A stretch of DNA of 11,902 bases from Thalassospiraceae bacterium (GTDB lineage Bacteria > Pseudomonadota > Alphaproteobacteria > Rhodospirillales > Magnetovibrionaceae). Of the stretch, positions 1-5,749 are shown piece after piece. Under the pieces are notes generated by a model. It had not been told where the DNA came from and did not search any database. It was given only the letters and a program-made list of their open reading frames with translations. Position numbers and translations under genes: made by a program. Every line of letters starts with the position of its first letter. Positions within the stretch are counted from its first letter, which is position 1. The DNA is taken from the NCBI GenBank assembly GCA_030637205.1, contig DAOVVL010000027.1, forward strand, positions 1 through 11,902. The letters are read 5' to 3'.

Positions 1-180
1 GAGGCCATTCGCGCGCGTCAGGAAGAAAAGCAAGGCTTCTTCGGCGGCCTTAAGGACAAGCTCACAAAGGGCGCTAAAGGCAGCAAAGGCGGCGGCAAAG
101 GCGGCGGCAAAGACCGCGGCAGTCGCGGCGGCGGTAAAGATCGTGGCAACAGTGGTGGCGGCGGCGGTAAAAATAAATAA
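1..180 (+). CDS. 3' end of an unidentified protein with a Gly/Lys-rich tail (5' partial)
   Basis: Frame 1 is open from the window edge to a TAA at 178-180, giving the last 59 residues of a protein that begins outside the window. The first ~28 residues are charged and amphipathic (EAIRARQEEK, then GFFGGLKDKLTKG). After that comes a low-complexity basic tail built of GGGK and GGGKDRG units, ending GGGGGKNK. Glycine codons are almost all GGC/GGT, as in the neighbouring genes, so it does not look foreign. A hairpin terminator follows 38 bases later, which supports this being a true gene end. I do not recognise the family: basic Gly-rich tails occur in RNA-binding proteins and in unrelated disordered tails, and no catalytic motif is visible in this fragment. 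It converges on rho. Confidence 0.7.
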   Translation, partial: EAIRARQEEKQGFFGGLKDKLTKGAKGSKGGGKGGGKDRGSRGGGKDRGNSGGGGGKNK

Positions 181-218
181 CCCCGGCCCTCACATCTGCC
201 CCCACAACTGTATGAATA

Positions 219-252
219 AAAAACGGAGCCTCTTGATTGAGGCTCCGTTTTT
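219..252. terminator. Strong, probably bidirectional intrinsic terminator
   Basis: A perfect 14-bp stem (219-232 with 239-252) encloses a 6-base loop at 233-238. The core CGGAGCCTC/GAGGCTCCG is flanked by an A-run on the left and a T-run on the right, so RNA from either strand forms a stable hairpin followed by a U-tract. It lies between the plus-strand gene ending at 180 and rho, whose stop codon is at 278-280 on the minus strand, so it can end both convergent transcripts. Confidence 0.93.
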
Positions 253-277
253 ACTTGGGGAAACGTTTTCGAAAAAA

Positions 278-1534
278 TCAGTTGTTCATGCTGTCGAAGA
301 ACTCATTGTTGTTCTTGGTTTCCTTAAGCTTCGAAATCAGGAATTCAGTCGCATCGGTCACGCCCATCGGCATCAGGATGCGACGCAACATCCACATTTT
401 TGCCATGGTGCCTTTATCAACCAGCAGCTCTTCTTTACGCGTGCCTGATTTGGTCACATCGATGGCCGGGAAGATGCGCTTGTCCGATACCTTGCGGTCG
501 AGAATAATTTCCGAGTTACCGGTACCTTTGAATTCCTCGAAGATAACTTCATCCATACGCGAACCGGTTTCAACCAGTGCCGTGGCAATGATGGTCAGCG
601 AGCCGCCTTCTTCAACATTACGCGCCGCACCAAAGAAACGTTTGGGCCGCTGAAGCGCGTTGGCATCAACGCCACCGGTCAGCACCTTGCCGGAGCTGGG
701 CACCACGGTGTTGTAGGCGCGCGCAAGGCGCGTAATGGAATCAAGCAAGATCACCACGTCGCGTTTGTGTTCGACCAGCCGTTTGGCTTTCTGGATGACC
801 ATGTCGGCAACCTGAACGTGGCGAACCGCCGGTTCATCGAACGTGGATGAAACCACTTCGCCATTAACCGAGCGCGCCATGTCGGTAACTTCTTCGGGGC
901 GCTCATCGATTAGCAAAACGATCAGGTAACATTCAGGATGGTTTGCTTCCAGCGAATGCGCAATGTTTTGCAGCATCACCGTTTTACCGGTGCGCGGCGG
1001 CGCCACGATCAAGGCGCGCTGGCCCTTGCCGATGGGCGTAATCAAATCCATGATGCGACTGGTGAAATCCTTGCTTTCAGGATTGTCAGCTTCCATGGTC
1101 AGGCGTTCGTCCGGGTACAGCGGCGTCAGGTTATCAAAGTTGATGCGGTGTTTGACTTCTGCCGGGTCGGCAAAGTTAATGGTGTTGACCTTGAGCAGTG
1201 CAAAATAACGCTCACCCTCTTTGGGGCTGCGGATTTCACCTTCGACCGTGTCGCCGGTGCGAAGACCAAAGCGCCGCACCTGACTGGGCGAAACATAAAT
1301 GTCATCCGGCCCGGCCAGGTAGTTGGCCTCGGGGCTGCGCAAAAAACCGAACCCGTCCTGCAACACTTCCAGCACGCCGTCGCCGTAAATGGACGTTCCC
1401 TGTTCGGCCAGCCTTTTGAGGATGGCGAACATCATGTCCTGTTTTCTGAGCGAGCTGGCGTTTTCAATTTCCAGTTCTTCGGCAAACGACAACAGGTCGG
1501 CCGGTGATTTTTGTTTGAGTTCCTTGAGGTTCAT
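278..1534 (-). CDS. rho: Transcription termination factor Rho
   Basis: Hexameric RNA-dependent ATPase/translocase that binds C-rich rut RNA and releases transcripts from RNA polymerase. The 418-residue product is full length (E. coli Rho has 419). Order of parts: Rho N-terminal helical domain (MNLKELKQKSPADLL, 1-45), cold-shock-type RNA-binding domain with the RNP-like GFGFLR at 61-66, then the RecA-like ATPase with Walker A APPRTGKT (178-185), ERPEEVTDM (211-219), Walker B VVILLDSITR (260-269, Asp265) and the Q-loop SSGKVLTGG near 280-288. The reading frame stays open upstream to 1711, but the canonical Rho N-terminus begins at the ATG at 1532-1534; the upstream extension is Pro/His-rich and unlike Rho. 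Its Shine-Dalgarno is weak. It is the last gene of the minus-strand hemE-hemH-hemJ-rho series, separated from hemJ by a 294-base leader with its own promoter-like sequence and a rut-like C-rich tract. Confidence 0.98.
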   Translation of the reverse strand: MNLKELKQKSPADLLSFAEELEIENASSLRKQDMMFAILKRLAEQGTSIYGDGVLEVLQDGFGFLRSPEANYLAGPDDIYVSPSQVRRFGLRTGDTVEGEIRSPKEGERYFALLKVNTINFADPAEVKHRINFDNLTPLYPDERLTMEADNPESKDFTSRIMDLITPIGKGQRALIVAPPRTGKTVMLQNIAHSLEANHPECYLIVLLIDERPEEVTDMARSVNGEVVSSTFDEPAVRHVQVADMVIQKAKRLVEHKRDVVILLDSITRLARAYNTVVPSSGKVLTGGVDANALQRPKRFFGAARNVEEGGSLTIIATALVETGSRMDEVIFEEFKGTGNSEIILDRKVSDKRIFPAIDVTKSGTRKEELLVDKGTMAKMWMLRRILMPMGVTDATEFLISKLKETKNNNEFFDSMNN

Positions 1535-1550
1535 TGGGCTATTCGCATCT

Positions 1551-1640
1551 GTTGGAGGGAATGAGGGGGGTGCCGGACGGCAAAGGTTAAGCAATAAATG
1601 GACGGGGGATGGGTGGCTTTGGTGGGGGATTATTTTGGGA
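1551..1640 (-). promoter_or_regulatory. Rut-like C-rich/G-poor tract in the rho leader
   Basis: Read as minus-strand RNA, these 90 bases contain 43 C and only 7 G by direct count, with many CC and UC dinucleotides and little pairing potential. High C with low G in unstructured RNA is the established hallmark of Rho utilisation sites. It sits in the untranslated leader just upstream of the rho start codon (1534), so Rho could bind its own nascent message and terminate early, as known for E. coli rho. It could also help end transcripts arriving from hemJ. Confidence 0.6.
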
Positions 1641-1709
1641 TCAGGTCGCCGCACGGGAGAATGGTGAGGGTTTGCGGCCACGCGGCCCGGAAGGGCCTGA
1701 ACTGAGACC

Positions 1710-1740
1710 ATTATCTACCCGATGCCCTTGCGGGTGTCAA
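1710..1740 (-). promoter_or_regulatory. Putative rho promoter
   Basis: On the minus strand a perfect -35 hexamer TTGACA (1735-1740) is followed 19 bases later by GATAAT (1710-1715, 5/6 match to the -10), or 17 bases later by the poorer TAGATA (1712-1717). A start near 1704 would give a leader of about 170 nt before the rho ATG. The location between hemJ and rho suits a dedicated rho promoter. The non-ideal spacing or -10 keeps confidence moderate. Confidence 0.45.
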
Positions 1741-1828
1741 AGGGGAAATCCGCCCGATGATCTCGTCACGCTTGCGAAACGGTCTGAAAAGTCCAAGTAC
1801 ATCAAGTTAGATGACACCGGAACCGGCC

Positions 1829-2266
1829 TTAAAACGGCTTCACCACCACCATGATCACGATCACGATCATCAGCGCGGTCGGCACTTCGTTGGCAATGCG
1901 GTAGAAGGTCTCGGGCCGCGCGTTGCTGTCGGTTTCGAACTCCTTGCGCCATCTGGCCATCATGGCGTGGGCCACCGTTAATCCCACCAGGGCCGCCAGC
2001 TTCACATGCATCCAGCCTTCCGTCCAAGCCTCCATGGAAGCGTACATCCACAAGCCCAAACCCCAGCTCACGATCATGGCGGGGTTCATGATGGCGCGCA
2101 AAAGGCGGCGTTCCATCACCTTGAACAGCTCCGACGCCTGGCTGCCGCGGGTCACCTGGCAGTGATAGACATACAGGCGCGGCAGATACAATAGCCCCGC
2201 CATCCACGCGATCACCGCAATGATATGCAGCGCCCTGACCCAGAGAAAGCCATCGCCTTCAAGCAT
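1829..2266 (-). CDS. hemJ: Protoporphyrinogen IX oxidase HemJ (membrane)
   Basis: HemJ (UPF0093 family) carries out the oxidation of protoporphyrinogen IX to protoporphyrin IX, the penultimate haem step, in the inner membrane. The 145-residue product has the family's usual length and four hydrophobic helices (roughly 6-28, 55-77, 86-104, 128-143). Family hallmarks are visible: ALHIIAVIAWMAGLLYLPRL with His14 in the first helix, the LYVYH segment, and WMHVKL with Lys89; a conserved His and Lys of this kind are reported as important for haem b binding or activity. It lies 63 bases after hemH, giving the order decarboxylase, chelatase, oxidase. A stop (TGA, 2279-2281) lies four codons upstream in frame, so the ATG at 2264-2266 is the only good start; it has only a weak GGCGG ahead of it. 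A small leader ORF with a better ribosome site overlaps the start. Confidence 0.94.
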   Translation of the reverse strand: MLEGDGFLWVRALHIIAVIAWMAGLLYLPRLYVYHCQVTRGSQASELFKVMERRLLRAIMNPAMIVSWGLGLWMYASMEAWTEGWMHVKLAALVGLTVAHAMMARWRKEFETDSNARPETFYRIANEVPTALMIVIVIMVVVKPF

Positions 2267-2285
2267 GTTTGCCGCCAGTCATCAT
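2259..2285 (-). CDS. Possible 8-codon leader ORF overlapping the hemJ start
   Basis: The minus strand reads a good Shine-Dalgarno (AAAAGGAC, 2291-2298), then ATG ATG ACT GGC GGC AAA CAT GCT TGA (product MMTGGKHA). Its stop at 2259-2261 lies just inside hemJ, whose ATG is at 2264-2266, so a ribosome finishing the leader would sit on the hemJ start. hemJ itself has only a weak ribosome site. This arrangement suggests translational coupling. Such a short ORF could also arise by chance, and the peptide has no informative residues. Confidence 0.35.
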   Translation of the reverse strand: MMTGGKHA

Positions 2286-2329
2286 CGCAAGTCCTTTTAA
2301 AATTCTATCGTTCGAAGCGGCTGCAAGTA

Positions 2330-3439
2330 TTACCCGCCGCCCTTGGCCGGGCAAGCCCTCGCTGATGCGCCACATATACGCGCACATGCGCCCCCCGGAC
2401 TGGGGTTGCAATCCGATGCCAGCGCGCCGCCCACCAGATCGCTTAGGCCCTTGATAAAATCTTCGTGCGTGGTGACGGTGGGCACCCGCACGTAGGCCGC
2501 GACGCCCGCGCGCGATGCAACGTCGGCGTATTCGATGTCCAGCTCAACCAGCGTTTCTGAATGTTCAGACACAAACGCCAGCGGCACCACCACCAACGCC
2601 ACGCCGTCAGCGCCGGCGCGTTTGATTTCATCTTCGGTCGAAGGCCCGATCCATTGCATCGGCCCGACCCGGCTCTGGTAACTGATTTTCCAATCGTCTA
2701 ACGCGGTGTCGGTGATCGCGTCAGCAATTGCCTCAACGATTGCAGTGGCACCGGCTTCAACCTGGGCCGGGTAAGGATCGCCGGTACGTTCAACAATGCG
2801 CACGGGCAGGCCATGGGCAGAAAACAAAACCCGCACTTTTGCATCGGGTGCCACATGCCCGGCCTTTTTGATCCCAGCGGCCACCAGTTGCGCCTGGGCG
2901 CGCACAAAGCCCGGCTGGGTCGGCCAGCAGCATACTTCGCTGCTTTGGCTATCCAGCCCCGCCCTTGCGGCTGCACGGTGCCAATCATCAAGCGACGATG
3001 CGGTGGTCGTGGTCGAGAATTGCGGATACAGCGGCAGCAACACCACACGGTCCGGTGAAAAGGATTTTACTGCGGGCGCGATTTCATCTGAAAACGGGTG
3101 CCAGTAGCGCATCGATACAAACACCTGTACGTCCACGCCGGGCATGGCGGCTTTAAGCACGCTTTCGAGCGCCCGGGCCTGGTCCTGGGTCTGTTGCAAA
3201 ATCGGTGAACGCCCGCCCATATGGCTATAGATTTCGCGTGCCACCGGGGCGCGGCGGCTCGAGATCAGCTTGGCTAAAAACCATCGCACCAAGCCGGGTG
3301 CGTGAATGATGGCCGGGTCATTGAACAGGTTAAACAAAAACGGCTGAACCGCATCGGGGCTATCGGGTCCGCCCAGATTGAACACCACCACCGCAAGTTT
3401 TTTAACGCGCGCTGTTTCGGGGTCGGTTTCAGATGACAT
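2330..3439 (-). CDS. hemH: Ferrochelatase
   Basis: Inserts Fe2+ into protoporphyrin IX to give protohaem, the last step of the pathway. The 369-residue product shows the N-terminal VVVFNLGGPDSPDAVQPFL, the porphyrin-site segment SMRYWHPF (109-116), LLPLYPQFSTTT (134-145), the catalytic His209 in FSAHGLPVR, the YQSRVGP segment (254-260), and the acidic residue of SEHSETLVELD (Glu295). Beyond the usual core is a Cys-containing C-terminal tail with Cys344, Cys352, Cys356 and Cys363, which may hold a [2Fe-2S] cluster as in some other ferrochelatases, although the spacing is not the animal NCx2Cx4C pattern. The ATG at 3437-3439 follows the hemE stop by 12 bases with AAGG in between, so the two genes are almost certainly co-transcribed and probably co-translated. 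Confidence 0.98.
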   Translation of the reverse strand: MSSETDPETARVKKLAVVVFNLGGPDSPDAVQPFLFNLFNDPAIIHAPGLVRWFLAKLISSRRAPVAREIYSHMGGRSPILQQTQDQARALESVLKAAMPGVDVQVFVSMRYWHPFSDEIAPAVKSFSPDRVVLLPLYPQFSTTTTASSLDDWHRAAARAGLDSQSSEVCCWPTQPGFVRAQAQLVAAGIKKAGHVAPDAKVRVLFSAHGLPVRIVERTGDPYPAQVEAGATAIVEAIADAITDTALDDWKISYQSRVGPMQWIGPSTEDEIKRAGADGVALVVVPLAFVSEHSETLVELDIEYADVASRAGVAAYVRVPTVTTHEDFIKGLSDLVGGALASDCNPSPGGACARICGASARACPAKGGG

Positions 3440-3451
3440 GGCTCAATGCCT

Positions 3452-4486
3452 TCAGGCTTCGCCGCGAATGATGGCCGCCAGACGCGCAACGTTTTCCGGC
3501 GGCGTGCTTGGCACAATGCCGTGGCCCAGATTAAACACAAACGGACCGCCGCCCAGCACGTCGAGGATGCGCCGGGCCTGGGTTTCAAGCACCTCGCCAC
3601 CGGTCACCAGCGCCAGATTATCGAGGTTGCCCTGCACACATGCCAGTGGTTGTAGGTGGTCGCGCGCCCATTCCAGCGGCACGCCTTGATCAATACTGAT
3701 CGCGTTGACCCCGGTTTCTTTCACAAAATCCACATACATCGGGCCAGCGCCGCGGGGAAAGCCGATAATCGGCACATCCGGATGAACCGCGCGAACGCGT
3801 TCCACAATGGCGCGGTTGGGCTCGATGACCCAACGGCGAAATTCAGGTTCTGATAGCACCCCCGCCCAGCTGTCAAACAACTGCACCGCTTCGGCGCCGT
3901 TTTTAACCTGCTCGATCAGGTAACCGGATGTGGCCTCGACCAGTAAATTGATCAGGCGCTGAAAGAACGCCGGATTTTTAAGCGCGATGGTTCGCACCGT
4001 TTCATAAATCTTGGATCCGCGCCCTTCAACCACATAGGTCGCCACCGTCCACGGCGCACCGGCAAATCCGATCAACGCGGTTTCAGATGGGATCTCACCC
4101 GACAGGCGGCGCAAAATTTCAAAAACCGGTTTCAAGTGCTCGTGAAAATTCGCAAGGTCAAAATCCAGTGCATCCAGCTCGGCGTCGTTGGTGATCGGTT
4201 CCAGCACCGGGCCTTCGCCGGTCTTGAATTCCACTTTCTGGCCCAACGCGTCGGGCACCACCAAAATGTCGGAAAACAGGATCGCCGCATCCATCGCATA
4301 ACGACGCAATGGCTGCAGAGTCACCTCCACCGCCAGATCCGGCGAATAGCAGAAATTGAGGAAGTTTTTCGATTTGGCCCGGGTTTGCATGTATTCGGGC
4401 AGATAACGACCCGCCTGGCGCATCAGCCAGAACGGGGGCGGGCTTAAAGTTTCGCCGCTTAAGGCTTGAAGGAATCTTTTACTCAC
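3452..4486 (-). CDS. hemE: Uroporphyrinogen decarboxylase
   Basis: Cytoplasmic enzyme removing four acetate carboxyls from uroporphyrinogen III to give coproporphyrinogen III. The 344-residue product is full length and carries the family signature PFWLMRQAGRYLPEY (18-32) with the two substrate-binding arginines, the catalytic aspartate in FSDILVVPDALG (Asp73), the second signature GFAGAPWTVATYVVEG (140-155, with the active-site Tyr151), and NLGHGI with His322 near the C-terminus. The start is a GTG at 4484-4486, preceded by a purine-rich AGAGAG; no better ATG fits the family's N-terminus. It is the first gene of the minus-strand haem/rho series and directly borders the putative replication origin, the same position hemE has in Caulobacter and Rickettsia. 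Confidence 0.98.
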   Translation of the reverse strand: MSKRFLQALSGETLSPPPFWLMRQAGRYLPEYMQTRAKSKNFLNFCYSPDLAVEVTLQPLRRYAMDAAILFSDILVVPDALGQKVEFKTGEGPVLEPITNDAELDALDFDLANFHEHLKPVFEILRRLSGEIPSETALIGFAGAPWTVATYVVEGRGSKIYETVRTIALKNPAFFQRLINLLVEATSGYLIEQVKNGAEAVQLFDSWAGVLSEPEFRRWVIEPNRAIVERVRAVHPDVPIIGFPRGAGPMYVDFVKETGVNAISIDQGVPLEWARDHLQPLACVQGNLDNLALVTGGEVLETQARRILDVLGGGPFVFNLGHGIVPSTPPENVARLAAIIRGEA

Positions 4487-4509
4487 GAATTGCGCTCTCT
4501 TTCGAACAT

Positions 4510-4525
4510 TTAAGGAACCCCTAAC
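4510..4525 (+). promoter_or_regulatory. CtrA-like binding site beside hemE
   Basis: The sequence reads TTAA, seven bases, then CTAAC. The consensus for the cell-cycle regulator CtrA is TTAA-N7-TTAA(C), so there is a single mismatch. It lies 24 bases upstream of the hemE start codon. In Caulobacter a CtrA site overlaps the hemE promoter within the origin and represses initiation. Whether this organism has CtrA cannot be seen here. Confidence 0.35.
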
Positions 4526-4529
4526 TAAC

Positions 4530-4551
4530 TATATATTTATATATATAAATA
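4530..4551. repeat. Pure A/T block with 18-bp perfect palindrome (DUE candidate)
   Basis: Twenty-two consecutive A/T bases, of which 4534-4551 form a perfect 18-bp palindrome centred on alternating TATATA (TATTTATA then TATATAAATA). Such a block melts easily, and in the origin gap it is the best candidate for the DNA-unwinding element. It also offers several TATAAA-like sequences near hemE, so it could contribute to a promoter. Confidence 0.55.
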
Positions 4552-4740
4552 GGTGGTTGTTGTTGTAGTAGTCGGGAAAGCGGGGATTGTTATTTTCCAT
4601 TAATTATACCGGTATTGACCACGGGGTTTGGTGAAGGCCCCAATGCCTGTTTAAAAGAGCCCAGGCCGGGGTCGCTCTTCGCCATCAGCCAACGTCTGGA
4701 AGGTTTTATCACCATGGGCTGAAAGATGGGGAAAAAAGCT

Positions 4741-4749
4741 TGTCTATAA
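4741..4749 (-). promoter_or_regulatory. Weak DnaA box (TTATAGACA)
   Basis: On the minus strand this reads TTATAGACA, one mismatch from TTATNCACA. The plus strand of the same site carries a perfect TATAAT (4745-4750) that could be a -10 for ppsR, though no good -35 stands before it. If both were real, DnaA would cover that promoter. Confidence 0.3.
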
Positions 4750-4861
4750 TGCTTTACGTTAGTTTTCCGAACTGCGGGAGAATGTTATACAGTCTCCAAC
4801 AGCGGGTGGGTGTTTTTACCCTCATTGGTGACAGAAACGCGGTTTTGAATTTTCAGCCGAC

Positions 4862-4870
4862 TTTTGCACA
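4862..4870 (+). promoter_or_regulatory. DnaA box (TTTTGCACA)
   Basis: Matches the relaxed DnaA consensus TT(A/T)TNCACA at every position, and is the best DnaA-box match in the origin gap. It lies 13 bases before the second TTATCACCA copy and about 60 bases before ppsR. Confidence 0.5.
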
Positions 4871-4883
4871 TTTTGCCCCCACC

Positions 4884-4908
4884 TTATCACCAACGATTCA
4901 CCGCCGAT
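4884..4908 (+). repeat. TTATCACCA copy plus 11-bp tandem repeat with a GANTC site
   Basis: TTATCACCA (4884-4892, also at 4706-4714) runs into a tandem pair of 11-mers, TCACCAACGAT (4887-4897) and TCACCGCCGAT (4898-4908), identical at 9 of 11 positions. The unit is close to one helical turn, as in protein-binding iterons. A GATTC site (4895-4899), a possible CcrM methylation target, spans the junction. TCACC also occurs at 4709-4713 and, inverted, at 4630-4634 and 4827-4831. Confidence 0.45.
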
Positions 4909-4930
4909 TTTGAACATATAGAACATTAAA

Positions 4931-5749
4931 ATGAGCAGAAAATTTCACCTTCACAAGGTATCAGACGCCACCGGTGAAACGCTGGAAGTGGTGGCGCGCG
5001 CGTGTCTGGCGCAATTCCCTGAAGCCGAGCCCGTTGAACATGCGTGGCCGATGGTACGTGAGGAAAACCAGATAGCCGAAGTGCTGGCCGGTGTGAAAGC
5101 AAATCCGGGTTTTGTGATTTTCACCATTGTTGATGATCATCTGGTCGAAAAGCTGGTGCATGGGTGTCGTCAGTTACAAGTGCCGTGCATTGATCTATTA
5201 AACCCGGTTCTGGCACAGCTGGGCAATTATTTAGGCACCGCACAAACCGCGCGCCCCGGCAGCCAACACGTCATGGACGCGGATTATTTTTCCAAGATCG
5301 AAGCCCTTCATTATGTGCTGGCCCACGATGATGGCAAATCGGTGCGCGATATTGAACAGGCCGATGTGGTGTTGTTTGGCGTGTCGCGCACATCCAAAAC
5401 GCCAACGTGTATTTATCTGGCCAACCACGGTTTGAAAGCCGCCAACATTCAGATCACGCCGGGCATCCCCACCCCGCCCGAAGCGATCCATGCCCAGCGC
5501 CCTTTGAAAATCGGGCTGACCAAGAACCCTAAACGCTTGGTGCAAATTCGTCGCCAACGCCTTGAGCTGAACGGCCAGCACGAAGAAACCGATTATGTTG
5601 ATTTCGATTCAGTAGCAGAAGAACTTCTGGAAGCCGAAGCACTTTACGATGAAAACGGCTGGGATGTGATCGACGTCAGCCGTAAGTCCATTGAAGAAAC
5701 GGCGGCGACCATCATGCAACTTCATCGTCAACGGCTGGAACGGGCCTGA
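4931..5749 (+). CDS. ppsR: PEP synthase/PPDK regulatory kinase-pyrophosphorylase (DUF299)
   Basis: Members of this family switch pyruvate phosphate dikinase or PEP synthase off by ADP-dependent threonine phosphorylation and on again by phosphate-dependent dephosphorylation, controlling the pyruvate/PEP step. The 272-residue product has the N-terminal HKVSDATGETLE (8-19) and the P-loop-like GVSRTSKTP (150-158), then ANHGLKAANIQITPGIPTPPEA and the KxxLxxIRRxRL segment (201-212). Which target it controls cannot be told, as neither is in the window. The ATG at 4931 gives the standard N-terminus, but no clear Shine-Dalgarno precedes it. It is the first gene right of the proposed origin (the RP001 position in Rickettsia). 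Its TGA overlaps the maf ATG by one base, so translation is probably coupled. Confidence 0.96.
   Translation: MSRKFHLHKVSDATGETLEVVARACLAQFPEAEPVEHAWPMVREENQIAEVLAGVKANPGFVIFTIVDDHLVEKLVHGCRQLQVPCIDLLNPVLAQLGNYLGTAQTARPGSQHVMDADYFSKIEALHYVLAHDDGKSVRDIEQADVVLFGVSRTSKTPTCIYLANHGLKAANIQITPGIPTPPEAIHAQRPLKIGLTKNPKRLVQIRRQRLELNGQHEETDYVDFDSVAEELLEAEALYDENGWDVIDVSRKSIEETAATIMQLHRQRLERA

Larger units (their letters stand above)
4487..4930. other. oriC: Putative chromosomal replication origin (oriC)
   Basis: This 444-base gap has no credible gene. It lies between hemE and the PpsR gene, the conserved pair that flanks the origin in Caulobacter crescentus and Rickettsia. Transcription diverges from it on both sides for more than 3.5 kb, co-directional with outgoing forks. 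Inside are a 22-base pure A/T block (4530-4551), a DnaA-box match TTTTGCACA (4862-4870), weaker relatives (4741-4749 minus, 4785-4793), two copies of TTATCACCA (4706-4714, 4884-4892), five TCACC motifs on either strand, a CtrA-like box (4510-4525) and a GANTC methylation site (4895-4899). No dense array of perfect DnaA boxes is seen, so the call depends largely on gene context. Confidence 0.72.

Noticed and set aside
143..653. Plus-strand reading frames of about 100-140 codons over the rho 3' end
   Set aside because: They run antisense to the clearly conserved rho coding sequence and through the terminator, so they are shadow frames.
1676..1697. Hairpin GGCCC-GGAA-GGGCC as a terminator for hemJ or rho leader
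   Set aside because: Only five pairs and no T-tract on either strand, so not a credible intrinsic terminator.
1535..1711. Upstream extension of the Rho reading frame to 1711
   Set aside because: The extra 59 residues are Pro/His-rich and unlike any Rho N-terminus; they are translation of the C-rich leader. MNLKEL at 1534 is the canonical start.
4603..4608. Perfect TATAAT on the minus strand as the hemE promoter
   Set aside because: No acceptable -35 at 16-18 bases; A/T-rich DNA yields such hexamers by chance, so it was not listed as a promoter.
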